Program-made: the position numbers and the translations under genes
Notes under the pieces: model-generated
Database searches by the model: none
What the model was told of the DNA's origin: nothing
The model's input: only the letters and a program-made list of their open reading frames with translations
Origin: a virus
Virus record (IMG/VR): IMGVR_UViG_3300025703_000001
Location: 1 to 64,000 of that record
Length of the DNA: 64,000 nt
Strand: one strand, 5' to 3'
Shown here: positions 6,681-15,900 of the stretch, piece by piece
How positions within the stretch are numbered: the first letter of the stretch is position 1
Layout of the letters: every line of letters begins with the position of its first letter

Positions 6681-9600
6681 ATGGGAGCACTGGAGCCAGT
6701 AGTCGCAACTCTGGTTGCCGACATTGCTCAATTCAAAGCATCCATGGCCGAAGCAAAAGCGTCCATGGAGGAACTCGGCGCGTCCGCCGATACCGCTGAC
6801 GCTGAGGGTAAGCTTGGAGCGATAGGTGCTGCTGGTTCACAAGCCGGTAAGGATGTCAAGCTCGGTGCAGAAGATGCCGTCGCTGGACTGGGTGGCGTCA
6901 GTACCGCTGCCAAAGATGCAGAGGGTGCGGCACGAAGCACGGAGTCCGCCACCAAGGATCTAGGGACTGCCGCCGAAAACACTGGTGGCAAACTCTCTGG
7001 TGGCCTGAGCGGTGGCCTGTCCAAGCTGGGCGGTATCCTCTCCAACACTGGCATCCCTGGCGTTACGTCTCTTGGTGAAGGTCTCGCTCGCACAAGCGAA
7101 GAGGCCGACAAGATGGGGTCGAGTGCGGGCAGCCTCTTTACGTCATTTGCTGGTGTGGGTAAGATTGCCACCCTTGGCCTTGGTGTCGCCTTCGCTGGTG
7201 CGGCCGTTGAAGGGCTTCACCTTGCTGACAACATGCAGCAAGCGACCACCGCTATTGCCAACTCTGCCGGGATCAGCACCACTGCTGCGAACAACATTGG
7301 CAAGGCATTCCTGAGTACAGCTGGGCAGTCAGAGTTCTCTGGCGTTCAAATGGCGCAAGCGTTTAGCCAAGTCGCTGGACAACTAAAGTCAACCCAGGGT
7401 AGCGCTCTGACCGCGGCCCAATCGCTCCAGGTAATGAACGCTGCTGGCGATCTCGCTACAGCTAAGCAAACGAGCCTAGCGTCAGCAACGACCACCGTGG
7501 CTGCTGCCATGCAGGCATTCCAATTGAAGGCTAAGGACGCGTCCGACGTTTCGGACATCCTTTTTAACGCTAGCAACGCTACGGGCCAGAGCGTCTCCTC
7601 TCTCGGCGCAGCTCTTGACAAGGTAAAGACGAAGCTCGGCGGAATGGCGCCACCCATCGGCCAGCTCGCCGGTCTGCTGGTCGACATGACCAACCACGGC
7701 GAAACCGGTCGTGCCGCCATGGCGTCCCTGACGACCACCTTCACGACATTCCTCAAGCCCGCCGCAGCTGTGGCTACGGCTCAGAATAACCTCAAAGCTG
7801 CGACGGATCAGCTCCCCCCAAGCCTCAAGGCATTGGCGGTTCAGGTTCAGAACGGCACGCTTTCATCGCAAGCCGCCACGAAAGCCGCCCAGGGCATGGG
7901 CACCGCACAGGCGGCACTATTTACTCAGTTTGTTAGCGCGAATACAGCGGTAACGACAGCCGGTGACGCCGCCGCCAAACTGGGCATTAGCGTCACCACT
8001 GCCAGTGGTCAGATGAAGCCAATGTCCGCCATCATTGGCGAACTGCACGCAAAGATTGCAGGAATGACCACCGCGCAAGCGACGGCGGAACTGACCGCGC
8101 TTGGATTTGGTAATGCATCAGCTAAATTGGTTACGACCATTCAGGCTGGTTCCGCCGCCTACGACAAGGCCACCGCTGCCGCTACAAAGATGGGTGCCGC
8201 TCACGCTGCGGCCGCAAAGCAAGCCGCCACGTTCAAGACTGAAATGGAGACACTGAAGGCAACTGCCGAGGATCTTCTGACTCAATTCGGACAAGAGTTG
8301 CTTCCTGTTCTCACCACCGTAGCTGGTGCATTTGAGCACGCCACCAGTTTCATCGTAAAAAGTAAGGCCGCCCTCATCGCTTTGGGCGTGTTGGTCGGTG
8401 GACCGCTCGCAGTTGTCATTGGTGCGTTCATCATTCAGAGCATCCAGAAACTGATCTCGTTTGTTACGGACGCCGGGTCTACTGTTGCACAATTCGGTAG
8501 CAAGCTACGTGACCTGACTCAGCCAGCAACGCAGGCTGGCGAAACCGTCACCAAGACTGGAGACGCAGTCGGCACCTCGGTTGAAGAAATGGCCACCAAC
8601 GCCGACACCGCTGCCGGTACTTTTGCTGGCGCCATGAGCACCATGGGCGAAGCGGCCGACGCGCTACAGGGCACCGTCGCTGCCGCCATGACCGCCATCG
8701 AGGCGGACATCGCCGCCGCCAGCGCGAACCTCTCGGCCACGGTCACTGAGGTAACGACAGGAACCAGTGGCGCCAGTGGTGCACTGGGTGGTGCTGGTGT
8801 TACCGGAGCGGCGGGTGCCGCCGGAGCGAGTGGCGCAGCAGGGACCGTTTCTAGTGCTGGCACCTCATCCATTTTTGAGCCAGCGGTAGTTGCACTTCAG
8901 GGTGCGGCTACGTCACTGGAGGCGGCGGCGGCCTCGCTCAAGGAAGCCGCGGGGACCACAGAGACTGCTGCCGGGGATACAAGCGCAGCAGCGGCGGACA
9001 CCACGACCGTAGCCGCAGATATGGCTACCACGGACGCCAATGACGCGAGTTTAGGTGCAGCTGATTCCGCTGATGCAAAATCTGCCGCCGGAGCACTGGA
9101 TACAGCTGCCGGAACATTGGACTCTGCGGGTGAAAAACTCTCCCTCTCTGGGGGTGCTGGCGTCGCCGGAGGTGCCGCCGGGGCAGAAGGTGCCGCCGCT
9201 GGTGGGGCTGCTGTTGCGGGTGGTGCGGCGGAAGAGGCGGCTGTCGGCGGCGGAATAGCGTCAGGATTCCTGACGGCAGCAAAGGGTGCGGCTGGCCCTG
9301 CCATTGGGGGACTAATCGCCGTACAGCTTTACAACGCCTTTCTGGAAAAGCCCCTTGGTAAAAAAATCGGGACCGACGCAGCCAGCGCACTCGGTGACGC
9401 TGGCACAGGTGCGGCCATCGGAGCATCGTTTGGATCGGTTATTCCTGGTCTCGGTACTCTTTTTGGGGCCGCTGTCGGTGCCGCTATTGGGGCGGCATAT
9501 GCCAGCAGAAATAACGCCGGGCATCCCGCGCCCGAAGGCACTCGACAGGTCGGCGGTACCACTGGACCTGGGATTAAATATGGAGAGGGTCGTGGCGGCG

Positions 9601-10376
9601 GCGGTCAAACGCCAGCTACCCCACCGCCGACCCCCGCGCAGCAGGACCGAGCGAAGGACTCCACACTTCAAAAACAGATAGCCGTCATGAATCTCCTTAA
9701 CGGAAACGTGGCAGCGGCCAAGGCTCAAGATGGCGTTAACTCCGCCCAATACAAGGCTGCGGTCAACGCAGTCAACACTACCTCAGAGAAGTATCTTCCC
9801 TCGCTTGGAAAGGACACAAGTCTTGCCGGTGTCAAGCTACAGATGTTCGCCGTCTCTGAGGTGATTGGACAACTGAAGACATCCGCCCACAGCGATCAGG
9901 TCTACGGCAACTCCCAGCTAGAGGGCGCCCAAAAGGCTGTGACCAAGCTGGAGGGCGAGGCAATGACGGAGAAGACGGGGGGAGCGTCAAAGGCCGCCAT
10001 CGACCTCACCAATCAGCAACTGGTTGAGGCTAAGGGTCACCTGGCCGATATCAAGTCAGTCGTTGCGGATGGCACTAACGCCCAGCATCAGATTAAGTCA
10101 GATACGGCGCACCTAGCCACGCTGGAAGGTCTTGCCGGTACGATGTCAAAGGTCAACTCTGACACCAGCGCGCTACACGGAGACCTCACTGGCGTCAAGA
10201 GCGATACGTCGGATATCCACACGGCCCTCACTGGTGGCGTCCACACCGACCTGACGAGTCTGCACACCGACCTAACGGGCGTCCACTCGGACTTGACTGG
10301 TAACGGCATCTCAATTTCCAAGCTCCCGTCGCAGACGACAAAGGCGACTGGGGTTCTTTCGCTGGTCCTCTCATAA
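6681..10376 (+). CDS. tape measure protein
   Basis: 1,231 aa, the largest gene in the window, directly after the chaperones. It is Ala/Gly/Thr-rich with long helical stretches, a hydrophobic segment near residues 560-590 (ALIALGVLVGGPLAVVIGAF), an Ala/Gly low-complexity zone and a second Gly-rich hydrophobic segment near 900-940. The C-terminus has an SDTSDIHTAL / HTDLTSLHTDL / HSDLTG repeat. The tape measure sets tail length; at about 1.5 angstrom per residue this predicts roughly 185 nm. No embedded muralytic motif was recognised. Confidence 0.92.
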   Translation: MGALEPVVATLVADIAQFKASMAEAKASMEELGASADTADAEGKLGAIGAAGSQAGKDVKLGAEDAVAGLGGVSTAAKDAEGAARSTESATKDLGTAAENTGGKLSGGLSGGLSKLGGILSNTGIPGVTSLGEGLARTSEEADKMGSSAGSLFTSFAGVGKIATLGLGVAFAGAAVEGLHLADNMQQATTAIANSAGISTTAANNIGKAFLSTAGQSEFSGVQMAQAFSQVAGQLKSTQGSALTAAQSLQVMNAAGDLATAKQTSLASATTTVAAAMQAFQLKAKDASDVSDILFNASNATGQSVSSLGAALDKVKTKLGGMAPPIGQLAGLLVDMTNHGETGRAAMASLTTTFTTFLKPAAAVATAQNNLKAATDQLPPSLKALAVQVQNGTLSSQAATKAAQGMGTAQAALFTQFVSANTAVTTAGDAAAKLGISVTTASGQMKPMSAIIGELHAKIAGMTTAQATAELTALGFGNASAKLVTTIQAGSAAYDKATAAATKMGAAHAAAAKQAATFKTEMETLKATAEDLLTQFGQELLPVLTTVAGAFEHATSFIVKSKAALIALGVLVGGPLAVVIGAFIIQSIQKLISFVTDAGSTVAQFGSKLRDLTQPATQAGETVTKTGDAVGTSVEEMATNADTAAGTFAGAMSTMGEAADALQGTVAAAMTAIEADIAAASANLSATVTEVTTGTSGASGALGGAGVTGAAGAAGASGAAGTVSSAGTSSIFEPAVVALQGAATSLEAAAASLKEAAGTTETAAGDTSAAAADTTTVAADMATTDANDASLGAADSADAKSAAGALDTAAGTLDSAGEKLSLSGGAGVAGGAAGAEGAAAGGAAVAGGAAEEAAVGGGIASGFLTAAKGAAGPAIGGLIAVQLYNAFLEKPLGKKIGTDAASALGDAGTGAAIGASFGSVIPGLGTLFGAAVGAAIGAAYASRNNAGHPAPEGTRQVGGTTGPGIKYGEGRGGGGQTPATPPPTPAQQDRAKDSTLQKQIAVMNLLNGNVAAAKAQDGVNSAQYKAAVNAVNTTSEKYLPSLGKDTSLAGVKLQMFAVSEVIGQLKTSAHSDQVYGNSQLEGAQKAVTKLEGEAMTEKTGGASKAAIDLTNQQLVEAKGHLADIKSVVADGTNAQHQIKSDTAHLATLEGLAGTMSKVNSDTSALHGDLTGVKSDTSDIHTALTGGVHTDLTSLHTDLTGVHSDLTGNGISISKLPSQTTKATGVLSLVLS

Positions 10377-10385
10377 GGAACCCTC

Positions 10386-10640
10386 ATGGCTAACGACACC
10401 ACCATTGACTTCTCTGGCGTACAGATCGGCATCAACAAGAACGCTCTTGTTAACGCTCTGCTGCCTCAGATTGTCCAGAATCTTGCCAGTAACCCGACCC
10501 TGCTCGCTCAACTCACCGCTGCGGTGACTACGAAAGTGCTGCAAAATGCGCGATCAACGGGGACGGCACTCGGGCAATATGCTGGTGGTACGCAATCTCA
10601 GACTGCGACGGGCGTCAATACGAACGCGGTCCCTCGATGA
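10386..10640 (+). CDS. hypothetical small tail protein, 84 aa
   Basis: Ten bases after the tape measure, with ribosome site AAGGA. Starts MANDTTIDFSGVQIGINKN, then a helix (ALVNALLPQIVQNLAS) and a Gln/Thr/Gly-rich tail. No family recognised; its position between tape measure and minor tail genes suggests a baseplate-associated part. Confidence 0.55.
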   Translation: MANDTTIDFSGVQIGINKNALVNALLPQIVQNLASNPTLLAQLTAAVTTKVLQNARSTGTALGQYAGGTQSQTATGVNTNAVPR

Positions 10641-10695
10641 TCGCGTGGAGGAAATCGGCACTATTCCTTCCGCATAACTGCGCAGGTACGCGGAT

Positions 10696-11787
10696 ATGGC
10701 GATAGCACACGCCCAAGACCTCAGCAAAGGTCCCGCAGCAGGGACGTCCCTCACTGTCCACCTCGCGTCCAACACCACAGCCACCAACACGCTTGTCGGC
10801 GCCTTCTGCCTTCCCGCCAACGCTAGCGTCGTGTCCGTTACGGACTCCACGAACAACCGATGGATACAGGTTGGCTATTCCACGTCGAGTGGGGGATGCG
10901 CCGAAATCTGGCAAGCACGTGGTATCCAAGGCGGTTCGGCGTCAGTCTTCGCCACTTTCTCCACCACTGGCGCCGCTGTCAACGTTTCGGAGTGGTCCGG
11001 GATCGCATATCAATCCCCGCTCGATCAGTGGTCCCAGAACACGGCGACCAGTGCGTCGGTAACAGCCCAAACGCTCACGCCACGCACAACGGGTGAGCTG
11101 ATTGTGGTCGCAGGTTCAAGCTCAGACATAACTGGCGGTCCGCCAAGTGGGTGGACAGCATTCTCGGGACCTGGCGGCGTGGGGTCCGCTGCGGCATACC
11201 GGATATTGAGTGGATCAGTGGCTCCCTTAATGTACTGGCCCGCGACCGCGAATCCGTGGGCGTGTGTCGCCACGTCGTTCCTGCCAGCTAACAGCACGAC
11301 GGTCGGCGCCACAACTGGCCCTACTGGCGTAAACCCCCAGCTTCAGTTTCCGGAAACACTCGTGCAAATCTGCGAGGCGCAGAACTACCTTGCGCCGTTT
11401 CAGGGCATCGGCATATGGACTGACGTGAGCAGTTACGTCGAGAGTTTCACGATTGGACCCATGGGCCGACAGCACGAACTCGATCGAGTGCAGGCGACAA
11501 GCGGTTCGTTCGTTATGAACGGTCGCGATGGCACCTTCAACCCGTGGAACACCGGCAGCTTCCTGTACCCCGGTGGTCTTGACCCCATGACTCCCATCCG
11601 CTGTGTGGCCTCGTGGGATGGGGTGACGTCGAACGTCGGCTATCTATACGCCCAGAGTTTTGACCCGAATATCATTGACTCCCAGAATGTCACCGTGACG
11701 ATTTCGGCGTACGACATACTGCAGGAACTTTCGCTCAGCTACCTGGCCTCAAATTCGTATGCCCAGGCGGTGCTCGCGGGGAACTAG
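10696..11787 (+). CDS. minor tail protein, N-terminal part of a split gene
   Basis: 363 aa. The N-terminal 200 residues look like a beta-rich Ig or lectin-type domain; the C-terminal part (WTDVSSYVESFTIGPMGR, GSFVMNGRDGTFNPWNTG, ISAYDILQELSLSYLA) matches actinophage minor tail proteins that form the tail tip. The protein ends SYAQAVLAGN exactly where related proteins continue as YAxxVLAxNPxAYYRLGE into a LamG-like domain. That domain starts the next plus-strand gene (AAYYRLGDLAGS, 12048), so the gene appears to have been split by a 260-base insertion. Confidence 0.7.
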   Translation: MAIAHAQDLSKGPAAGTSLTVHLASNTTATNTLVGAFCLPANASVVSVTDSTNNRWIQVGYSTSSGGCAEIWQARGIQGGSASVFATFSTTGAAVNVSEWSGIAYQSPLDQWSQNTATSASVTAQTLTPRTTGELIVVAGSSSDITGGPPSGWTAFSGPGGVGSAAAYRILSGSVAPLMYWPATANPWACVATSFLPANSTTVGATTGPTGVNPQLQFPETLVQICEAQNYLAPFQGIGIWTDVSSYVESFTIGPMGRQHELDRVQATSGSFVMNGRDGTFNPWNTGSFLYPGGLDPMTPIRCVASWDGVTSNVGYLYAQSFDPNIIDSQNVTVTISAYDILQELSLSYLASNSYAQAVLAGN

Positions 11788-11972
11788 AACCTTACGTTCG
11801 GCGCCCACTCAAACAGCAACTGAGCGTGGGACTGAATCGCGTACAGAAACGCCTGGATCGCGGAGCCGCCGTACGCCACGTTCCACCCACCACCGGCCCG
11901 TATGTCCACAGCCTGCGTGGTGGTGTGCTGCAAGTTGTAGAGCAGCTGCATGAATGTCTGAAAAGCGTTCAT
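11784..11972 (-). CDS. inserted minus-strand gene (moron-like), 62 aa
   Basis: Reads against the late operon between two halves of a minor tail gene. It has complete signals of its own: promoter TTGACA-N16-TACTAT (12002-12029), ribosome site AAGGAG seven bases before ATG, and a stop overlapping the stop of the plus-strand gene (CTAG). The product (MNAFQTFMQLLYNLQHTTTQ... ending EWAPNVRF) is amphipathic, with no Cys or Lys, and no family was recognised. Independent expression from an infecting or resident phage, as for morons, is inferred. Confidence 0.65.
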   Translation of the reverse strand: MNAFQTFMQLLYNLQHTTTQAVDIRAGGGWNVAYGGSAIQAFLYAIQSHAQLLFEWAPNVRF

Positions 11973-12001
11973 CTCGTTACTCCTTAGTAGATCCTACCTA
12001 C

Positions 12002-12029
12002 ATAGTACGCCCATCCATCCAAATGTCAA
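12002..12029 (-). promoter_or_regulatory. promoter of the inserted 62-aa gene
   Basis: On the minus strand: -35 TTGACA (perfect), 16-base spacer, -10 TACTAT. The predicted start is about 23 bases upstream of the ATG at 11972. On the plus strand the same bases overlap the weak ribosome site (AGAGGGG) of the downstream tail gene. Confidence 0.65.
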
Positions 12030-12047
12030 GAGGGGTTTGCACAACAA

Positions 12048-14165
12048 ATGGCCAACCTCAATGTTGCAGCATACTATCGCCTTGGAGACCTCGCCGGATC
12101 GTTCCAAGTTTTGGACTCTAGCGGGAACGGACGTACTGGCTCACTCATTGCTGGTATCGCTGGCACCCCTGCGTATGGTGCCGCAGCAGCATTCCTCAGT
12201 GACCCCAATACGTCGCTTGATGTGACCAACGGGACGAACGCCTTGAATGGTGGATTCAGCACTATAGACAACTCCACACAACCGCCCACCGTTCACAACC
12301 CCCTGGGCGGCGCTAGTGTTTGGACGTACGAGGCGTGGATTAAGAATACCAGTACGACCGCAGGGGCAGTAATCGGATCAACCGTTGGATTCACTGGAAC
12401 CATTGGGTCATCTCAACTAAACATCATCGTGGTTTCTTCTCTGGCTGGACTCGCCATAGGAGACCTTGTTACTGGCACCAACATTTTGAGCGCTACGTAC
12501 ATCACCGGTATGGGCACAATCGGCGGTGGGATTTCCGAGAGTTACATAACTCTCTCCCAGAACGCCAGCGGTTCCACTGGGGGCGGTACATTCACCGCTA
12601 TTCCCGGTGGCGTGGGGTCAACCATCTTCGCCGCCGCGTCTACGTCCACCGTGGGCGAAGTAGACATTCGGATCGGGACATTCAACGCTGGCGGCAGCGT
12701 CGGGACCGTGTTCAACTCCGTCCTCGTTGGACCCGTTGGCATCGGCAACCAGTTTAACCCCGTTGGATTTTCCTCTAATCAGCAGACGCTGAACGGCGCG
12801 TGGCATCAAGTCGCCGTTTCATACTCCGCGAGCGTTGCGTCTATTTACATTGACGGAACCCTAGATTCCACGTGGGCAACTGGAGGTAGTTGGTCAAATC
12901 CAACGTCAGTAACCATCGGCTGCAATGCGGGCGCACTCAATGGGTGGACGGGCCTTATGCAGGACGTGGCTCTATACAAGACCGCGCTGTCGGCATCACA
13001 GATCGCCAATCATTTTCAAACTGGGATGTGGTTTCAGCAGCAGGAGTATGGCGCGTCAGTCGGCGGAACGAACGCCGGTCGCCTGAACAAACTCATGGCC
13101 GTCGAAGGTCTCAACTCATCCCAAATGCTGAACGTGCCGTATCCGTTCCGTACGCTGATGTACTCCGAGACGAACAACGTCACCACCACGAGCGGACTTA
13201 ACTACCTGCAAACAATGTCCGAGACCGAGCCGGGACTAATTTTCCAGGGGCCAGACGGTGTCATCCAAGCGTTATCACGCCAGTACCAGTATCTCGCGCC
13301 CGCCGCTAGCGTTAGTCAGGGCATCTTCGGTGACTCCAACGCAGCCTCGGTTCTGTACCACTACGACGGCCCCAGCTTTGCCCTCGTCCAAGATGACCTC
13401 GACGTTTGGAACAACGTACAAGTGGCCTCGGGTCGCTCGGGCGCACAACTACAGCAAGCATCGCCCGCACGGTTCCCACTCGCAGCACAGTCCGCCAGCG
13501 TGTACGGATCGCGCACGCTACAAGGTCTCACGTCATTGCAGTTTGAGAATGACTCAGACGCTCTCGCCGTGGCCGAGAACTACCTCCAATGGTACGCAAC
13601 TCCCGTCAGGCGCGTTACCAGCATCATGATCAACTCATGGGGCAACAACGGTAACAACATACCGCAGATGCTTCAGCGGGGATTGTACGACCGAATTACT
13701 TGTGAGTACCAAGGACAGACTCCGGGGCCTCAGTTCAGTCAGGACAGCCTCTTGGAGTCAATTGCGCACAGTGTCAACATCGCCAATGGCCCCACCTGGG
13801 CGACAACGTGGCAAACCAGCCCGTACGAGATACTGATGACACCATTTATCTTTGGTAGCGCGGCGCAGTCACAGCTCGCGGGAGCTGCAAGCGTGACGGG
13901 CAGCGGCACCGCATGGATACTCCACAACCCAGCGTCAAGCGACTTCCTGTCGGGCACCATCACGTTCACCGTGGCTTCGGGGGCTGTCACCACAGTCGCT
14001 TATAACTCCACTGCCGCGCAATGCCAAACGGCACTTGCTGCGTTGGTACCGAGCACCACTGTCAGCGGTGGACCTTTGAACACAACGAACATCTCAATCA
14101 CGTTCGGTAGTTCACAGGGTTCATTCTCGGCATTCTTCGCGCCCACCGCACAACTCACGCTTTAG
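12048..14165 (+). CDS. minor tail protein with LamG-like domain, C-terminal part of a split gene
   Basis: 705 aa. Begins with the LamG/concanavalin-like pattern AAYYRLGDLAGS...DSSGNGRTGSLIAG, SVWTYEAWIKN, GAWHQVAVSYSASVASIYIDG and MQDVALYKTALSASQI. This is followed by the tail-tip part GLNYLQTMSETEPGLIFQG and a C-terminal beta region with an FTVASGAVTTVAYNSTAAQC segment. LamG-like folds bind glycans, so this may contact the host surface. It continues the 10696 gene product in domain order. The ATG lies 12 bases after AGAGGGG; independent start or re-initiation is needed after the insertion. Confidence 0.72.
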   Translation: MANLNVAAYYRLGDLAGSFQVLDSSGNGRTGSLIAGIAGTPAYGAAAAFLSDPNTSLDVTNGTNALNGGFSTIDNSTQPPTVHNPLGGASVWTYEAWIKNTSTTAGAVIGSTVGFTGTIGSSQLNIIVVSSLAGLAIGDLVTGTNILSATYITGMGTIGGGISESYITLSQNASGSTGGGTFTAIPGGVGSTIFAAASTSTVGEVDIRIGTFNAGGSVGTVFNSVLVGPVGIGNQFNPVGFSSNQQTLNGAWHQVAVSYSASVASIYIDGTLDSTWATGGSWSNPTSVTIGCNAGALNGWTGLMQDVALYKTALSASQIANHFQTGMWFQQQEYGASVGGTNAGRLNKLMAVEGLNSSQMLNVPYPFRTLMYSETNNVTTTSGLNYLQTMSETEPGLIFQGPDGVIQALSRQYQYLAPAASVSQGIFGDSNAASVLYHYDGPSFALVQDDLDVWNNVQVASGRSGAQLQQASPARFPLAAQSASVYGSRTLQGLTSLQFENDSDALAVAENYLQWYATPVRRVTSIMINSWGNNGNNIPQMLQRGLYDRITCEYQGQTPGPQFSQDSLLESIAHSVNIANGPTWATTWQTSPYEILMTPFIFGSAAQSQLAGAASVTGSGTAWILHNPASSDFLSGTITFTVASGAVTTVAYNSTAAQCQTALAALVPSTTVSGGPLNTTNISITFGSSQGSFSAFFAPTAQLTL

Positions 14166-14190
14166 GAGCACACATGCATGGTAGAAATGT

Positions 14191-14206
14191 TACCTATTCA
14201 GACAAG
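14191..14206 (+). repeat. gene-boundary repeat half (TACCTATTCAGACAAG)
   Basis: This 16-base sequence is repeated exactly at 45663-45678. It lies in the short gap between two tail genes, inside a 14-codon ORF (MHGRNVTYSDKAVI) whose TGA overlaps the next ATG. Confidence 0.6.
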
Positions 14207-14217
14207 GCTGTGATCTG

Positions 14218-14730
14218 ATGGCATCTTGGTCCCCCCCGACAATTCACGCCACAGGTGACGACTTCAGCATTACTGACAACAACACGTTGGCCAATAACGA
14301 AACTTTTCTCTACCAGCGTCCCGTATGTAACTACTTCAACTCCGTCGCCACGTCTCTCCCCGACTCCACCATCACTTCCGTCACGCTAGGTGGAACTACC
14401 TACACCGCTTACGGGTTTTCCGTTACTGGTGGCACTACCATTGTGTTTCCATTGGCAGGTAACTACTGGGTGACTGGACAAGTTTTTATCAACATCTCCA
14501 GCGGGTACTGCCAAATGGGCCTGTATCAAAATGGTTCCCAAGTGATGGAGTCAACCGTGGCCGGACCCTCTGCTGCCGTTGTCACATGCAACGTCTCTGG
14601 GGCACTAAATTTCCCCACAGCGAGCGGCACCCTGAGCATGCTTGTCACCCAGACATCCGGTTCCACCGTCCCCACAGCCAACAGCGCCGTTCTCACCTAC
14701 GTCAGCGCGGCCTACATTGGGTCGAGCTAA
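14218..14730 (+). CDS. putative tail tip / receptor-type protein, jelly-roll like
   Basis: 170 aa, strand-rich, with a C1q/TNF-like alternation: FSVTGGTTIVFPLAGNYWV, ISSGYCQMGLYQNGSQVM and TLSMLVTQTSGSTV. Such small jelly rolls cap tail fibres or bind receptors. Last tail gene of the block; its stop overlaps that of the minus-strand membrane protein gene (CTAA). Fold and role are inferred. Confidence 0.55.
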   Translation: MASWSPPTIHATGDDFSITDNNTLANNETFLYQRPVCNYFNSVATSLPDSTITSVTLGGTTYTAYGFSVTGGTTIVFPLAGNYWVTGQVFINISSGYCQMGLYQNGSQVMESTVAGPSAAVVTCNVSGALNFPTASGTLSMLVTQTSGSTVPTANSAVLTYVSAAYIGSS

Positions 14731-15800
14731 GGCACAGCGTAAGTGATGGCCGATGCTGTTGACCCAGACCAATCCGCCGTACCAGAATAAGTCGCCGTCT
14801 CCGTCAAAACATCTCCGCTTGGCGGCGTGACTGCAAGTACAAACGTCCCGTTCAATCCACACCCGCTGGATTCACCGACCCTTGGATAGTTACCGATCAC
14901 GCCACACGTCCACGCACTAGGATCATTAGCAAGTCCAGATCCACCTGGCGCACCACTCACCACGTACGACCAACCCTGCGTCACGTCGGCAATGGTCATG
15001 CTCACAGAACCCGTCGTCACCGCATTCCCGCTCGCAGCCGTCACGTTGGCGAAGAACACAAGCCCGCCCAAGCTCCCGCCACCGCTGATTCCGGCGACAG
15101 TGGTGGTGCTGAACGGTTGCACATCGTCGGCCAATATGACGCTCACGTACGTATTGCCACCAGTCACATAATTCGCCACCACCGTATGCCCTCCGAAGCT
15201 GGCGTAGGTGGTCGAGCACGTACCACTCGTAACGGTCCCGCCAACTGGCAGCGAGCAAACCTGGCCAACCTCGCTGAAGATTTCAAGCTGGCCCGCTGGC
15301 AGTACGGCTGTTGGGACGAACTGTCCGTTCTCCATGATACTCGCGGTTGCCGTGGCGCCGTAGGTGACTTTCAGCGGATTCGTCTGCGATTGCACAAAGG
15401 TCGGATTGACCTCGGCACCGTAATAAACGGTCGCACCGGGCGGCACTGTGGTGGGAGATCCTACCGAGGTCGGGGCTGTCGTGGTAGGTATACCTACGGT
15501 TCCGGGCGTCGTCTGCTTAGGTATACCTGTAGTTGGCGTGTCGGAATACGATAGCTTTCCACCACTGACCTGCGATTTTGTACCACTCGGCACACCTTTG
15601 CCCACCGTTGTGGATGTCGTGGTGGCAGGAATGGTCGTAGTCGGCAACTGCGCCGATTCTGGGGCATTCTGGGGGCCTCTGGTGGGCGTCTGAGACGTGC
15701 CGCTAGGCCACGCAATCCAGGCGATTAGGCCCACTGCGGCGGCTGCTCCGATAATGCGGATCGTGCGCCGCTGACGACGGTTGGCGTGTTGCCCTAGCAT
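14727..15800 (-). CDS. membrane-anchored Thr/Pro-rich surface protein (moron-like)
   Basis: 357 aa on the minus strand within the plus-strand late block. The N-terminus is basic (NRRQRRTIR) followed by one membrane segment (IIGAAAAVGLIAWIAW), then a Thr/Pro-rich linker (residues about 35-120) and beta-rich Ig-like repeats, so it would be displayed outside the membrane. Ribosome site GGAGG before the ATG. The architecture resembles the Rpf-like protein at 18956 (membrane anchor plus Thr linker) but no catalytic domain was seen. It may alter the infected cell surface, e.g. exclude other phages. Stop codons of this gene and 14218-14730 overlap tail to tail. Confidence 0.65.
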   Translation of the reverse strand: MLGQHANRRQRRTIRIIGAAAAVGLIAWIAWPSGTSQTPTRGPQNAPESAQLPTTTIPATTTSTTVGKGVPSGTKSQVSGGKLSYSDTPTTGIPKQTTPGTVGIPTTTAPTSVGSPTTVPPGATVYYGAEVNPTFVQSQTNPLKVTYGATATASIMENGQFVPTAVLPAGQLEIFSEVGQVCSLPVGGTVTSGTCSTTYASFGGHTVVANYVTGGNTYVSVILADDVQPFSTTTVAGISGGGSLGGLVFFANVTAASGNAVTTGSVSMTIADVTQGWSYVVSGAPGGSGLANDPSAWTCGVIGNYPRVGESSGCGLNGTFVLAVTPPSGDVLTETATYSGTADWSGSTASAITYAVP

Positions 15801-15839
15801 TTATCCTCCGTGATGTCAATACCCAGGTTGCGCGGACAT

Positions 15840-15855
15840 ACTACACGGTTGTAGT
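15840..15855. promoter_or_regulatory. dyad ACTACA-CGGT-TGTAGT between divergent genes
   Basis: Perfect 6-bp inverted repeat with a 4-base spacer in the 100-base gap between the divergent genes ending at 15800 (minus) and starting at 15901 (plus). It may be an operator; no convincing -10/-35 pair was found around it. Confidence 0.35.
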
Positions 15856-15900
15856 CTGTGCCAGTCGGCGCCGTACCCCTCTAAACGACAGGAGCATTCC

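Noticed and set aside
11788-12047. A self-splicing intron or intein within the split minor tail gene
   Set aside because: No group I core or intein blocks visible; the insert is explained by a gene with its own promoter, ribosome site and stop.
15800-15830. TTGACA just upstream of the 14727-15800 gene as its promoter
   Set aside because: It lies about 15 bases before the ATG, overlaps the ribosome-site zone, and has no -10 box at a suitable distance.
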